A stretch of DNA of 64,000 nt from positions 186,001-250,000 of the forward strand of contig NZ_CP084091.1 in assembly GCF_020217425.1 (NCBI RefSeq), given 5' to 3'. Position numbers and translations under genes: made by a program. Below are positions 35,663-44,816 of this stretch, piece by piece. The stretch's first letter is position 1. Each line of letters starts with the position of its first letter. This stretch comes from Halomicrobium urmianum. GTDB lineage: Archaea; Halobacteriota; Halobacteria; Halobacteriales; Haloarculaceae. The notes below the pieces were generated by a model. The model was not told where the DNA came from. It made no database searches and worked only from the letters and a program-made list of their open reading frames with translations.

Positions 35663-36580
35663 ATGGAAGCCGACGTCCGAGTCATCGGAGTGCCGATGGA
35701 CCTCGGAGCCGACCGACGTGGCGTCGACATGGGACCCTCGGCGATACGGTACGCCGGGATTGCTGAAGAACTGGAAGGACTCGGCGTCTCGTGTACTGAC
35801 GGCGGGGACGTGCCAGTGCCACGTCCCGAGCAGCGAGACGAGAGCAGCGGCCGGGACGGCCCCGACGCGAAGTACCTGCCCGAAATCGCCACGGTGTGCG
35901 AACGAGTTGCGGCCGACGTCTCCGACGCCGTGGCGGCGGGTGATGTACCACTCGTGCTGGGCGGGGACCACTCGATCGCAATCGGGACCGTCGGCGGCCT
36001 TTCACGGTCGGACTCTCTCGGGATCGTCTGGTTCGACGCTCACGGCGATTTCAACACGCCAGCTACGTCGCCCAGTGGAAACGTGCACGGAATGCCGCTG
36101 GCTGCAATCCTCGGGCAGGGCGAGTTCGCCGACGCCGACTGGGCCGAGGCGACGAACGTCTCGGAAGAGAACGTCGCCATAGTGGGGCTCAGGAGCGTCG
36201 ACGACGCGGAGCGTGCGGCCATCCGGCAGAGCGACGTGACGGCGTACACGATGTCCGACATCGACGAGCGTGGCGTCACTGATGTCGTGTCGGACGCCAT
36301 CGACGTCGCTACTGACGGTACGGACGGCGTCCACGTGAGTCTCGATCTGGACTGGCTCGATCCGACTGAGGCGCCCGGCGTGGGAACGCCCGAACGGGGT
36401 GGCGTCTCCTACCGGGAAGCCCACGCCTCGATGGAACTGCTCAACAGGAAGGTTACGGAGACGGGCGCTCTCAGCGGGCTGGAACTCGTGGAGGTCAATC
36501 CGATCCTCGACGAACACAACGAGACGGCTGAACTCGCCGTCGAACTCGCGGCGAGTGCGCTGGGAAAGCGGATTCTGTGA
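35663..36580 (+). CDS. Arginase/agmatinase-family ureohydrolase
   Basis: 305 residues from the ATG at 35663. Manganese-binding motifs are complete: GGDHSIAIG (about 100), WFDAHGDFNTP (about 122) and SLDLDWLDP (about 228), plus the family Glu in GLELVEVNPILDEHNET. The PSGNVHGMPLA loop favours arginase over agmatinase. It hydrolyses arginine to ornithine and urea. The upstream frame to 35528 overlaps the macrodomain stop and lacks coding character. Confidence 0.88.
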   Translation: MEADVRVIGVPMDLGADRRGVDMGPSAIRYAGIAEELEGLGVSCTDGGDVPVPRPEQRDESSGRDGPDAKYLPEIATVCERVAADVSDAVAAGDVPLVLGGDHSIAIGTVGGLSRSDSLGIVWFDAHGDFNTPATSPSGNVHGMPLAAILGQGEFADADWAEATNVSEENVAIVGLRSVDDAERAAIRQSDVTAYTMSDIDERGVTDVVSDAIDVATDGTDGVHVSLDLDWLDPTEAPGVGTPERGGVSYREAHASMELLNRKVTETGALSGLELVEVNPILDEHNETAELAVELAASALGKRIL

Positions 36581-36867
36581 CTCCAGTATCTGGGGGAACC
36601 GGCTGTTAGTCGTTGCTATGTTGTGATTTGGCAGTTGTAGCAAGTCTACTCCCCGCCCTTGGTGGCGGCGAAACCTATTTGCCGAAGAAGCGGAAACCTT
36701 TGAACGAATTCGGGCTCTGTCCCGTCATTTCTCCGTTCGCCCATCGGTTCGCCACCGCGACGGAGGCGTCCCTCGATGGCACTGCTCTGAGATGCGCCGT
36801 GCCGGATGCCGTTCGTCCTCGGTGGCCAGTGAGACGGCTGACGGGGCCGGGCACGTTCCTCCAAACC

Positions 36868-37080
36868 ATGATACACGAAACAGACCTCCCCTGTGCGGAC
36901 TGCGGGACTGATCTCGTCGAGCAAACAGTACCCCTCCGGGAACTGGGATTCTCGTCACCCGGAGCCGGAACGGTTACTATCGCAGTCTGTCCATCCTGCG
37001 GAGCCCGATATTATCCGCAAACGGCGATCGCGCAACTGTCAGAGACTGCAGCTGAGACACGGTCGCGAGGCGGGAGTTGA
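36868..37080 (+). CDS. Small zinc-ribbon protein
   Basis: 70 residues starting MIHETDLPCADCGTDLVEQT, with the second knuckle CPSCGARYYPQTAI. One zinc ion is expected. A longer upstream frame has poor composition. It ends 6 bp before the RecA-like gene at 37087, so they are co-transcribed; haloarchaeal RecA-like sensor genes often have such partners. Confidence 0.65.
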   Translation: MIHETDLPCADCGTDLVEQTVPLRELGFSSPGAGTVTIAVCPSCGARYYPQTAIAQLSETAAETRSRGGS

Positions 37081-37086
37081 GTACCG

Positions 37087-37764
37087 ATGGAGGGACCGTC
37101 TCGATCGTCGTCCGATTCTCAGGCCATCGATGTGGATTCGTTTCCGAGCGCACTATCGGGGGGATCGACCGTGCTCATCGCGGGAAGTGTCGAACCGGCG
37201 ACGTACGCCGTCGGCCTCCGTGCGCTCTGCCACTCTGGGGACGCCGACGACACCGCCTTCGTCGTGACGACCACGGAGAGCGCCGACGAGACAGTGGCGA
37301 CGTACGATACCGTCTGCGACCGATCTGAAGCGCCGTCGCTCGGCCTCGTGGATACCACCTCCGAGCAACGGAACGTCACGGCACTCTACGAGGAAGAGCC
37401 TGTCGTCTTCGTCAACGGGTCAAGCGACCTCGAACGGATCGTGATCGGTCTCTCCGATCTCTCGGGAACACGATCGCCGTCACACGGAGCGCGTCACCTC
37501 CTCGTTCGATCCCTGACCCCTGTTCTGGAAGCAGTATCTGTCGACGACGTGTCGACGGTCCTCAAGCGTATCAGCGGTCTCCGGACAGATGATGGCCTTA
37601 CTCTCATCGGCGTCGACTACACGGCCCACAGCAAGGACACCATAGACGCGCTGGCTGAGCGGGTAGACGGTATACTCTGGACCAGCATGCCCTCCGAATC
37701 GACTGTCCAGTTCGAGTACGAACCGACGGCCGGGCGACACAGTCGGTCTCAGTTCGACGATTGA
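37087..37764 (+). CDS. Haloarchaeal RecA/HTR-like protein (DUF7504-type)
   Basis: 225 residues. STVLIAGSVEPATYAVGLRA has the position of a P-loop strand, but the GKS motif is replaced, so it is a degenerate RecA-like fold. Later strands (AFVVTTTES, VVFVNGSSDLERIVIGLSDL, LTLIGVDYTAHS) match this layout. The DUF7504 name is from memory. Such proteins are linked to signal transduction in haloarchaea; nucleotide binding is doubtful here. Confidence 0.6.
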   Translation: MEGPSRSSSDSQAIDVDSFPSALSGGSTVLIAGSVEPATYAVGLRALCHSGDADDTAFVVTTTESADETVATYDTVCDRSEAPSLGLVDTTSEQRNVTALYEEEPVVFVNGSSDLERIVIGLSDLSGTRSPSHGARHLLVRSLTPVLEAVSVDDVSTVLKRISGLRTDDGLTLIGVDYTAHSKDTIDALAERVDGILWTSMPSESTVQFEYEPTAGRHSRSQFDD

Positions 37765-37868
37765 CGCCAGCACAGCTCCGCCGGCCCTCACGAACGCGAA
37801 TGGTTCTCTCGCTTTCGCCAACTCCCTTTAGGGAGTGAAGCACTGGTGGCAAGCACTACGATAGGACA

Positions 37869-39104
37869 TCACCACTGGTAGAGTGCGCGCTTCCCGTGAC
37901 GCACAGAGAGAACACCGTAGAAAACGAGAATACCGCTGAACGCAGCGAGAGCACCGGCGAAGAAAACCCAGTCCATACCGAACGCGGACATCAGGTAGCC
38001 GCCGAGGAGCGGTGCCAGGATCGCGCCGGGTCGCCAGACGAGTCCGCGAATCCCGAAACTGCTCGTGATACCACTCCCGGCGCCCTCGTCGGCGAACAGG
38101 GCCATACTGGCCGGCTCTCTGATACTGTCTGCAATGCCGAGCAGACCATTGAGTACGACAGCGATGAAGAACGCTGGCGGTAACGTACCGATCTGCGGTA
38201 GCGTCAGGCTGACATTGAGAATAGAACCAATCTCCGGGGCGAACGGAACGACCAGCGCAACGAGACCGTAACAGCCCCCGCCAACGAAGACGAACAGTGC
38301 GCGGCCGTATTCGTCTGAGAGACTTCCCGTGTACGGCTGAGCCAGCATATTAGTGAACTTCTCCGCGGCGACGACGGCACCGACCGCGAACGTACTCAGT
38401 GCGAGCCCGCCCTGGGCTGCAGACACGCCGACGAAGATCGGGACCCACTTCCGGACGAGCGTAACGGCGACAGCGTACTGCGCCCGGAAAGTCGTGATCG
38501 TGAGGATTCGGTCGTTGAGTGCGAGATCGAAGAAGGCGAATCCAGTGCTGGTCTCGTCGGTGGGGACGAACAACCACACAGCCACTGTCGCCATCACGTA
38601 TAAGGCAACGAGAGTAGCCATCATCGGTCCGACGCCCAGAACGGTCGAAGCGATACCGACGCCGAGCGAGCCGGCAATCCCCGCAGCCATCCGCCAAGAA
38701 TTGAGCTTCCCGATCTGATTTGCTCGTTCACCAGCTGACGCGAACTGACCGACGAGTGCCAGTACCACTAAACCGACCCCGACGATGCCGAGACCCTGTA
38801 GCGTCCGTGCGACGACGAAGGTCGCCGAGGTATCGACGAAGGCGAACATCGCGTAGGCGGCCGTGCTGAGAACCAACGATACGAGAAGAATCGTGCGTTT
38901 GTCGTAACGATCGGCCGCCCAACCGAGTGGAACAACGGCTACAGTTCGACCGACACTAAGCGCAGTAACGAACAGTCCGACGACCAGCCCAGTGGCGCCC
39001 AGCTCGTCAATGAAGTCCGGGAGCAGCGTCGTGAGCATCACGAATCCGAGACTCCCGACGAACCGCGTGAGATAGAGAACGTAGAACTGTCGCTGCTCCG
39101 TCAT
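37869..39104 (-). CDS. MFS transporter
   Basis: 411 residues, about 12 hydrophobic segments. The loop 2-3 motif is LGWAADRYDKRTILL, and the mid-loop is short. FGIRGLVWRPGAILAPLLGG and RTLQGLGIVGVGLVVLALVG resemble drug or multidrug efflux MFS members. Substrate unknown. Monocistronic, convergent with the RecA-like gene. Confidence 0.85.
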   Translation of the reverse strand: MTEQRQFYVLYLTRFVGSLGFVMLTTLLPDFIDELGATGLVVGLFVTALSVGRTVAVVPLGWAADRYDKRTILLVSLVLSTAAYAMFAFVDTSATFVVARTLQGLGIVGVGLVVLALVGQFASAGERANQIGKLNSWRMAAGIAGSLGVGIASTVLGVGPMMATLVALYVMATVAVWLFVPTDETSTGFAFFDLALNDRILTITTFRAQYAVAVTLVRKWVPIFVGVSAAQGGLALSTFAVGAVVAAEKFTNMLAQPYTGSLSDEYGRALFVFVGGGCYGLVALVVPFAPEIGSILNVSLTLPQIGTLPPAFFIAVVLNGLLGIADSIREPASMALFADEGAGSGITSSFGIRGLVWRPGAILAPLLGGYLMSAFGMDWVFFAGALAAFSGILVFYGVLSVRHGKRALYQW

Positions 39105-39301
39105 CTATCGCTATCGGTACCAGTTCTGGTTCGCTGGCGACCCATTCCTACTGACGACAATGTGGTAACCTGCGGCGGTTGCAAAACAGCAGATGGAACG
39201 AATTCAGCTCCCTTGGTTCTTCTCGATTACAATAGCAGTGATAATTGATACCACACCAATCTATTTACAGTCTATGTATCAGTGATTAGTCTGGTTCGAG
39301 T

Positions 39302-39811
39302 TTAGTGGGTTCGGACGTCGTCGGCTATCTCCTGGAGCGTCTGGTGCTCGCCGTCGGAATACGCGATGACACGAATGTCTTCTAGCGTCTCCGGTTCGTA
39401 GCGCCAGACGGTCTCACAGACGATTCGTGCCCCATGGTCAAAGGAGAAGCCGGCAGCTCCGGTCCCCAGGATCGGGATGACGACTGATTCACAGTCCAGG
39501 TCGTCAGCGGCTTCAAGGGCGTTCTCTGTGGCAGTACGGATACTCTCGGCCGACGCCCGACCGTTGCCGTAGTGGGGCATTGCGGCAGCGTGAATGACGT
39601 GGTCTGCGTCCAGTTGGTATGCATCCGTCACGGCGACCTCGCCGAGATCGATCGGCCCTTTTGAGATGGCCTCCTCGTTGATCGGGCCACCGGCTGCTCT
39701 CCGGAGTGCGCCAGCGACCCCACTCCCCATCTTGAGAGTCGTCCCTGCTGCGTTCACGAGGGCGTCTGCGGACTGTTCGGCGATATCGCCCTGAATAATT
39801 TCAAATTCCAT
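39302..39811 (-). CDS. Macrodomain (ADP-ribose-binding) protein
   Basis: 169 residues from the ATG at 39811. The ligand loops are intact: ADALVNAAGTTLKMGSGVAG and ILGTGAAGFSFDHGARI. It probably hydrolyses or binds ADP-ribose or O-acetyl-ADP-ribose. It is the functional-looking paralogue of the degenerate copy at 35022 and stands in the opposite orientation 4 kb away. Confidence 0.88.
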   Translation of the reverse strand: MEFEIIQGDIAEQSADALVNAAGTTLKMGSGVAGALRRAAGGPINEEAISKGPIDLGEVAVTDAYQLDADHVIHAAAMPHYGNGRASAESIRTATENALEAADDLDCESVVIPILGTGAAGFSFDHGARIVCETVWRYEPETLEDIRVIAYSDGEHQTLQEIADDVRTH

Positions 39812-40252
39812 ATGGAACGATACGTTGGCCAAGAAGTAAAGCATCATACACTCTCGAATGTACGTCGTCCAAAGGACAACCGATTCCGTTCACTGTCTTG
39901 CCCTGCTTGTGGCCACCCGTGGATCGGCCTCCAATCGGGCTCGATTATTCTGACAAAACAGCCGAGAAAGATCCCCAACTCGTTGTACGGTGGACGACTA
40001 TGATCGATAAGGACCACAGCGTAGTCGATTCTATCGAGACGTCAACGGTGTGATGCAGAAAGTTCCGCTAGGTATTTAAGACGACGGGGCAACTCCCATC
40101 TAACCGAAAGACGTGCTGTCCCCGGGCAGGAGCGAAATCGGGAGTACAGGTTTCCGCGATTCATCGCTTTCGTCGCAGCAACGTGGCTCCTGCTCTCCGT
40201 TTCTCGGCGGACTCGCGGCGGGTTCTGGGATCGCCCTGATCGGGTGATACAT
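39812..40252. other. Intergenic region with candidate RNase J leader
   Basis: 440 bp without a supported gene. TATTTAAG at 40073-40080 is the best TATA box before the RNase J gene; if used, it gives a 5' leader of about 150 nt. A minus-strand frame at 40100-40405 is a shadow. Confidence 0.45.
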
Positions 40253-41596
40253 ATGGAAATCGAGATTGCGACAATCGGCGGTTACGAAGAGGTTGGGCGG
40301 CAGATGACGGCAGTCCGTGCCGGGGATGACATCGTCATCTTCGACATGGGGCTGAACCTCTCGAAGGTACTGATCCACGACAATATCCGGACCGAGGGCA
40401 TGCACTCACTGGATCTCATCGACATGGGTGCCATCCCGGACGACCGCGTCATGTCTGATCTCGAGGGCGATGTGAAGGCTATCGTGCCGACCCACGGTCA
40501 CCTCGACCACATCGGCGCAATTCCCAAGCTGGCTCATCGATACGATGCACCCATCGTCGCCAGCCCCTTCACGCTCGCTCTGGTCGAGGGGGAGATCCAC
40601 GACGAGAACAAGTTCCACGTCCAGAACGACCTCGTCGAGATGGAGGCCGGCGAGACGATGTCGATCGGCGAGCGTACCGAACTCGAGTTCGTCAACGTCA
40701 CGCACTCGACGATTGATGCAGTCAACCCGGTCATCCACACGCCGGAAGGCGCCATCGTCTACGGCCTCGACAAGCGAATCGACCATACCCCCGTCATCGG
40801 TGACCCCATCGATATGAAGCGGTTCCGCGAGATCGGCCGCGAAGACGAGGGTGTCCTCTGTTATATCGAGGACTGCACCAACGCCAATAAGAAGGGCCGC
40901 ACGCCGAGCGAGGCCGTCGCTCGCAGCCAGCTCCACGACGTCATGAAGAGTCTCGAGGACTACGACGGCGGCATCGTCGCCACGACGTTCGCCTCTCACA
41001 TTGCTCGCGTCTCGTCCCTCATCGAGTTCGCAGAGGAGATCGGCCGCGAACCCGTCTTGCTCGGCCGGTCGATGGAGCAATACTCCGGGACGGCCGATCG
41101 GATCGGCGCGACGTCGCTTCCGGACGATATCGGAATGTACGGCCATCGCAAATCCGTCGATCGTGCGTTCGAGCGGATCATGAACGAGGGCAAAGACGAA
41201 TATCTTCCCATCGTGACTGGCCATCAGGGCGAGCCACGCGCGATGCTCACCCGGATGGGTCGCGGTGAGACGACGTTCGAACTCGACGACGGCGACAAGG
41301 TTCTCTTCTCGGCAGGAATCATTCCAGAACCAACCAACGAGGGTCAGCGCTATCAGGCTGAATCGCTCCTGAAAATGCAGGGCGCCCGTATCTACGACGA
41401 TATCCACGTCTCTGGCCACCTCCGGCAGGAGGGCCACTACGAGATGCTCGACGCCCTCCAGCCCCAGCACGTCATTCCAGCTCACCAGGACATAGGCGGC
41501 TTCTCCGGATACGTCGACCTCGCCGGCAACCAGGGTTACAAGCTTGGCCGGGACCTCCACGTCACGTCGAACGGCAATATCATCGAGCTGGTCTGA
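40253..41596 (+). CDS. rnj: Archaeal RNase J (beta-CASP)
   Basis: 447 residues from [20 protein letters not shown]. Metallo-beta-lactamase motif 2 is [12 protein letters not shown] (about residue 85). Downstream His and Asp ligands and the beta-CASP motifs follow ([54 protein letters not shown]). It is a 5'-3' exoribonuclease of about usual archaeal length. The long minus-strand frame across it is antisense. A core house-keeping gene, so this replicon is not dispensable debris only. Confidence 0.93.
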   Translation: MEIEIATIGGYEEVGRQMTAVRAGDDIVIFDMGLNLSKVLIHDNIRTEGMHSLDLIDMGAIPDDRVMSDLEGDVKAIVPTHGHLDHIGAIPKLAHRYDAPIVASPFTLALVEGEIHDENKFHVQNDLVEMEAGETMSIGERTELEFVNVTHSTIDAVNPVIHTPEGAIVYGLDKRIDHTPVIGDPIDMKRFREIGREDEGVLCYIEDCTNANKKGRTPSEAVARSQLHDVMKSLEDYDGGIVATTFASHIARVSSLIEFAEEIGREPVLLGRSMEQYSGTADRIGATSLPDDIGMYGHRKSVDRAFERIMNEGKDEYLPIVTGHQGEPRAMLTRMGRGETTFELDDGDKVLFSAGIIPEPTNEGQRYQAESLLKMQGARIYDDIHVSGHLRQEGHYEMLDALQPQHVIPAHQDIGGFSGYVDLAGNQGYKLGRDLHVTSNGNIIELV

Positions 41597-41845
41597 CCGT
41601 ATATAGGGGTGTAGCTACGCTCCCAATCTGTGGACAAGAGGTCGATCATCTTGAGATCAGGTCCGTAGTGGGTCAGAAATCGAACGTTCTGCAGGTAGGC
41701 TGCAGGCCCCGTTGTCGAGAAGTAGCAGGCAGCAGATCAGAATCAACCTACTCGGTCGCTTCGCTTCTTTGTGGTTTACTTCAATTCCTCGTTTCACCTG
41801 TAGCCAATGCTAGACTCGTTACTTCGCCCCTGCTGTGGCAGCAAC

Positions 41846-41898
41846 AAGCTGATAGCGGGAGGTAGATTTGAAAGCTGATAGCGGGAGGTAGATTTGAA
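41846..41898 (+). repeat. 26-bp perfect tandem duplication covering the tRNA 3' end
   Basis: The 26 bases at 41847-41872 are repeated exactly at 41873-41898. The second copy includes the last 20 bases of the tRNA gene (acceptor 3' strand and half of the T arm). This resembles an att footprint left by an element integrating at a tRNA 3' end. Confidence 0.8.
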
Positions 41899-41953
41899 CT
41901 ACCGATCTCCGGATCATGAGCCCAGCGGAATCTCCAGGCTATCCTATCCCGCT
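41879..41953 (-). tRNA. tRNA-Met (CAU), initiator type, variant
   Basis: 75 nt. The 5' strand AGCGGGA pairs with TCCCGCT, giving the A1:U72 pair of archaeal initiators, followed by discriminator A. The T arm GGTAGTTCAAATCTACC is complete. The anticodon arm reads CTGGG-CTCATGA-TCCGG. Compared with the usual haloarchaeal initiator this has two wobble pairs in the stem, and G instead of A at position 37, next to the anticodon. The body otherwise matches the initiator I remember. It may be a second, diverging copy. Confidence 0.8.
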
Positions 41954-42117
41954 ATCTTTCTGGTTTTGGATGAAGCCCTTAGTTATTCCGTTTCGGCTGC
42001 AGATCAGGATATCCTCAAAGAGAACCCTATTTACTATACCCTCATATCATGACAGAACAAGTTTACTATAGACGATATCGGTCAACTTTTGCCGATCGCG
42101 AGAAATGATTGACCCGT

Positions 42118-42300
42118 ATGGGTTTTGGCAGCTACGACGAATCCGAGCAGCAGAATCAGGACGTTGGCGTTGACAACGACGATGAAGGGGTTTCCGTTCA
42201 CGAAAACGACCACGAGGGAGAGATCACCTTCGAGGCAGACACGTCTACTGACGACCTGATCGACAAGCTGCAGGACATTCAGGACGGCGACGCCGAATAG
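42118..42300 (+). CDS. Small acidic haloarchaeal protein (DUF5786-type)
   Basis: 60 residues, MGFGSYDESEQQNQDVGVDN and a helical C-terminus TDDLIDKLQDIQDGD. This matches the conserved haloarchaeal family beginning MGFGSYDESEQ. Strongly acidic; function unknown. The ATG three codons after an alternative start is chosen because the family begins there. Confidence 0.85.
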   Translation: MGFGSYDESEQQNQDVGVDNDDEGVSVHENDHEGEITFEADTSTDDLIDKLQDIQDGDAE

Positions 42301-42618
42301 CCGCACTCGATAGGGGTACTCGTAGCCCAGCGGTCGTCGGCGATGCAGTAATTTTTAGGACATCCAGAGTCAAGGATCAGATAGAATTCGTGTCGGCTGT
42401 TCGCGGGAGCACTACTCCGCCCGATGAGGCCGATAGGCTGAGGGCGTCTGTTCCTGGCCTCTCCTGGTCACGGAACAGAGCATAGACCCGAAACCAAGAG
42501 GCTCCTGAGGTCGTCAGGCTAGCCTCGTTCTGTTCTCGCATTCTGCCTTTGAGTCTCTGAGACGATCTGGGCCTGTTAAAAAACCAGTTACATCACTTCT
42601 CACAGCACTGGGATTCCG
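42301..42618. other. Gene-free stretch
   Basis: 318 bp with no supported gene or repeat; nothing recognisable was seen. Confidence 0.5.
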
Positions 42619-43479
42619 TTACTCCAGCCGGGATTTGAGCTGGGATCGGACATCGTGCAGTGCCTGCTCCGGGTCGTAGGCGCCGTTCGTAACCGAAACG
42701 AAACCGACATCGTCGTGCTCCTCTGGTACCCACACCTGGACGAAGCCCTGCGATCCGTCCACTGTATCGACCTTGGAGATCGACTTCTGCCATAGCTGGG
42801 CCGGCTCGCCGGCGTAGACCGGATGGACGTCGTCGGGAATGGCTTTCGTCGTTTGGTGGTGGAAGCCGGGATCGTCCTCAAGCACGCTCTGGACGTCCCC
42901 CTCAAGCTCGTGGCGCTCTGCCTCTGCCTCGATATCGTCGTAGAACCGGTTGATGATGTTCCTGGCGAACGTCTCGAGGTCTTTCGCCGGGACGACCCGG
43001 TCGACATCGGACAGAATCTCTTCCTCGCGCTGAAGCGGCGTCGCGTTGAGCCCGACGTTGACCACGTCATCGACCGGGTTCTGATAGAACGCGATATTCG
43101 CCGACGGTTTCGTACCGGGGAGATACGGATCGGGGACCTCGATGAACGTCGCAGCCTCGATTTCTTTGACGGTATCGTACTGCTTCGCGAAGAAGGCTTT
43201 GAGGAGCCGCATCTCCTGCTGATCGGGGGACCACATCAACAGTTGCTGAAGAACGTCCGAATCGGGATCGGAGTCGTAGTAGAAGAACTCGTGGCGATCG
43301 TATCCATCGAGAGCCAACCAGGCGAGGTAGTCAATCGGTCCGTCATCGACAAAGATAGCCTCCGTAACGTCGTGCGCAACCGCATCGGGGTATTCGTCTC
43401 GAAATAGAGCCGCAAGTCGATCGATGTCAGTGCCGGGATCAATTTCGTATTCGTCGGGGACACTACTCACCATATCCAA
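42619..43479 (-). CDS. Hypothetical acidic protein
   Basis: 286 residues (or 284 from the second ATG at 43473). Soluble, acidic, mixed alpha/beta, with segments VTEAIFVDDGPIDYLAWLAL, EIEAATFIEVPDPYLPGTKP and QGFVQVWVPEEHDDVGFVSV. No motif for nucleotide, metal or membrane binding was recognised. It carries good haloarchaeal codon bias and stands alone between two gene-free stretches, next to origin 1. A plus-strand frame over it is a shadow. Confidence 0.7.
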   Translation of the reverse strand: MDMVSSVPDEYEIDPGTDIDRLAALFRDEYPDAVAHDVTEAIFVDDGPIDYLAWLALDGYDRHEFFYYDSDPDSDVLQQLLMWSPDQQEMRLLKAFFAKQYDTVKEIEAATFIEVPDPYLPGTKPSANIAFYQNPVDDVVNVGLNATPLQREEEILSDVDRVVPAKDLETFARNIINRFYDDIEAEAERHELEGDVQSVLEDDPGFHHQTTKAIPDDVHPVYAGEPAQLWQKSISKVDTVDGSQGFVQVWVPEEHDDVGFVSVTNGAYDPEQALHDVRSQLKSRLE

Positions 43480-43573
43480 GCGGGAGTCGGACTGCAGTCC
43501 CCAAAAGCAACACGAAGACTGCCTTCAGACACAGTGACACTATTTTTCACTATCGCCCAATACTGCTCACCTG

Positions 43574-43813
43574 ATGAGTCAGAAAAACGACCCTGAAGCA
43601 GCCGTCATTCAGGAAGCGATAGACACAATCGTCAGAGAACTCGGCTATCCATCATCGATCGACTTGCAGATCAAGTCAGAGAGCGGACCGAGAGAGACAA
43701 CGATAGAGGCGCAAGAGAGCGGGCAAACACGTTCTTACGTGGTTCGGTTCGATGGTCGAGACGACCAAGAGCCTATTCTTGAAGCGACGTCAACTGAGAG
43801 TTGCAGATCGTGA
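43574..43813 (+). CDS. Hypothetical protein
   Basis: 79 residues, MSQKNDPEAAVIQEAIDTIV then RELGYPSSIDLQIKSESG. An N-terminal helix and a small beta sheet are likely. AT-rich codon use for this genome. Unknown function; ATG start preceded by no clear ribosome site, so leaderless expression is likely. Confidence 0.5.
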   Translation: MSQKNDPEAAVIQEAIDTIVRELGYPSSIDLQIKSESGPRETTIEAQESGQTRSYVVRFDGRDDQEPILEATSTESCRS

Positions 43814-43869
43814 TAAGGGAGTTTCCCAGAGCCTCACAGAGAGCGGGGTCAGAGAATTGACTGACCTAC

Positions 43870-43910
43870 TTAACCAACAACACTATGGGTCGAGAGTTCC
43901 TGTTGGTTAA
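43870..43910. repeat. Inverted repeat TTAACCAACA/TGTTGGTTAA, copy 2
   Basis: Perfect 10-bp arms at 43870-43879 and 43901-43910, with a 21-bp spacer. It ends 15 bp before the start of the gene at 43925. Confidence 0.8.
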
Positions 43911-43924
43911 CACGGAGAGAGTCG

Positions 43925-44248
43925 ATGTCCGACGAACCACCGTCCCCACCGGCAAACCTGCCCACAGATATCGTTGACGCCCTCAACAAAGCCACACCGG
44001 AGGTGCTTCAGGACGTTGCTCGCTACGCCGATGCACTGGCCGAACACAAGGAGCGGGAAGCTCGTCTCAAGGAGGAAACAGACGACGTCGACGTCGAGGA
44101 GCGACCCGACGACCTTCCGGATGACGTCCCGTCGAAGGCAACGATCACGACCAAGGAGATCAACGACAACCGCTACTACTACTGGCAGTGGCGGGAAGGG
44201 GACAAGATCCGTTCTCAATATAAGGGCCCGGTCAACTCAGAGGAGTAA
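43925..44248 (+). CDS. Origin-linked hypothetical protein (DUF6788-like)
   Basis: 107 residues. A helical N-half (PTDIVDALNKATPEVLQDVA, RYADALAEHKEREARLKEE) is followed by an acidic linker and NRYYYWQWREGDKIRSQYKG, an aromatic motif I associate with a family near haloarchaeal plasmid orc genes (DUF6788, from memory). It may bind DNA at the adjacent iterons, since basic and aromatic residues cluster at the C-terminus. It stands between inverted repeat copy 2 and origin 1. Confidence 0.65.
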   Translation: MSDEPPSPPANLPTDIVDALNKATPEVLQDVARYADALAEHKEREARLKEETDDVDVEERPDDLPDDVPSKATITTKEINDNRYYYWQWREGDKIRSQYKGPVNSEE

Positions 44249-44299
44249 CCGGGGTTTGAGAGAAGTATCCCTTGAAGCACTCCAAGGGATGGCGTCGAA

Positions 44300-44793
44300 C
44301 ACCCCAGGTGTCGAATGAATTCCGAGCTGGTCTTTATGAGACCAAGATCGAATGACCGGTCCGATAAAGAGGGCACCGTAGAGCCACCCCAGGTGTCGAA
44401 TGATTTGGAGATACCAAGGTCGAGCACGTTCGACACCCCGGGTGTCGAATGAATTCGGGTATCCAGGCGGGGCAGGTTCGGCACCCCGGGTGTCGAATTC
44501 GGGTATCCAGGCGGGGCAGGTTCGGCACCCCGGGTGTCGAATGAATTCGGGTATCCAGGCGGGGCAGGTTCGGCACCCCGGGTGTCGAATGAATTCGGGT
44601 ATCCAGGCGGGGCAGGTTCGGCACCCCGGGTGTCGAATGAATTCGAGAGCTGCCAAAAGGGCTAGTTCGAGAAGAGGGGTGAGTCGGTCAATGCATCCTG
44701 CAACGATTCCGGGCCAACGCGGGTATCAGGCCCGAACGAATTTTCAGATGGGTTTGAACGATTCGGGGATCGGGACCCCAGGTGTCGAATGAA
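44300..44793. repeat. Origin 1, downstream iteron block
   Basis: Eight copies of C(A)CCCCRGGTGTCGAATG start at about 44300, 44385, 44434, 44482, 44526, 44574, 44622 and 44775. From 44434 to 44640 the copies sit in a 48-bp tandem repeat (one unit lacks 4 bp). All point the same way. The motif recurs upstream of the orc gene, so this is an origin-recognition array. Confidence 0.9.
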
Positions 44794-44816
44794 ATACTCC
44801 GGCTAATCGTAGTCGC

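Noticed and set aside
40406..41560. 384-codon minus-strand frame
   Set aside because: Antisense to the RNase J gene.
44434..44640. Regular repeats that could be taken for a CRISPR array
   Set aside because: The 48-bp units are nearly identical over their full length, so there are no unique spacers, and the shared word recurs around the orc gene as iterons. No cas gene is nearby.
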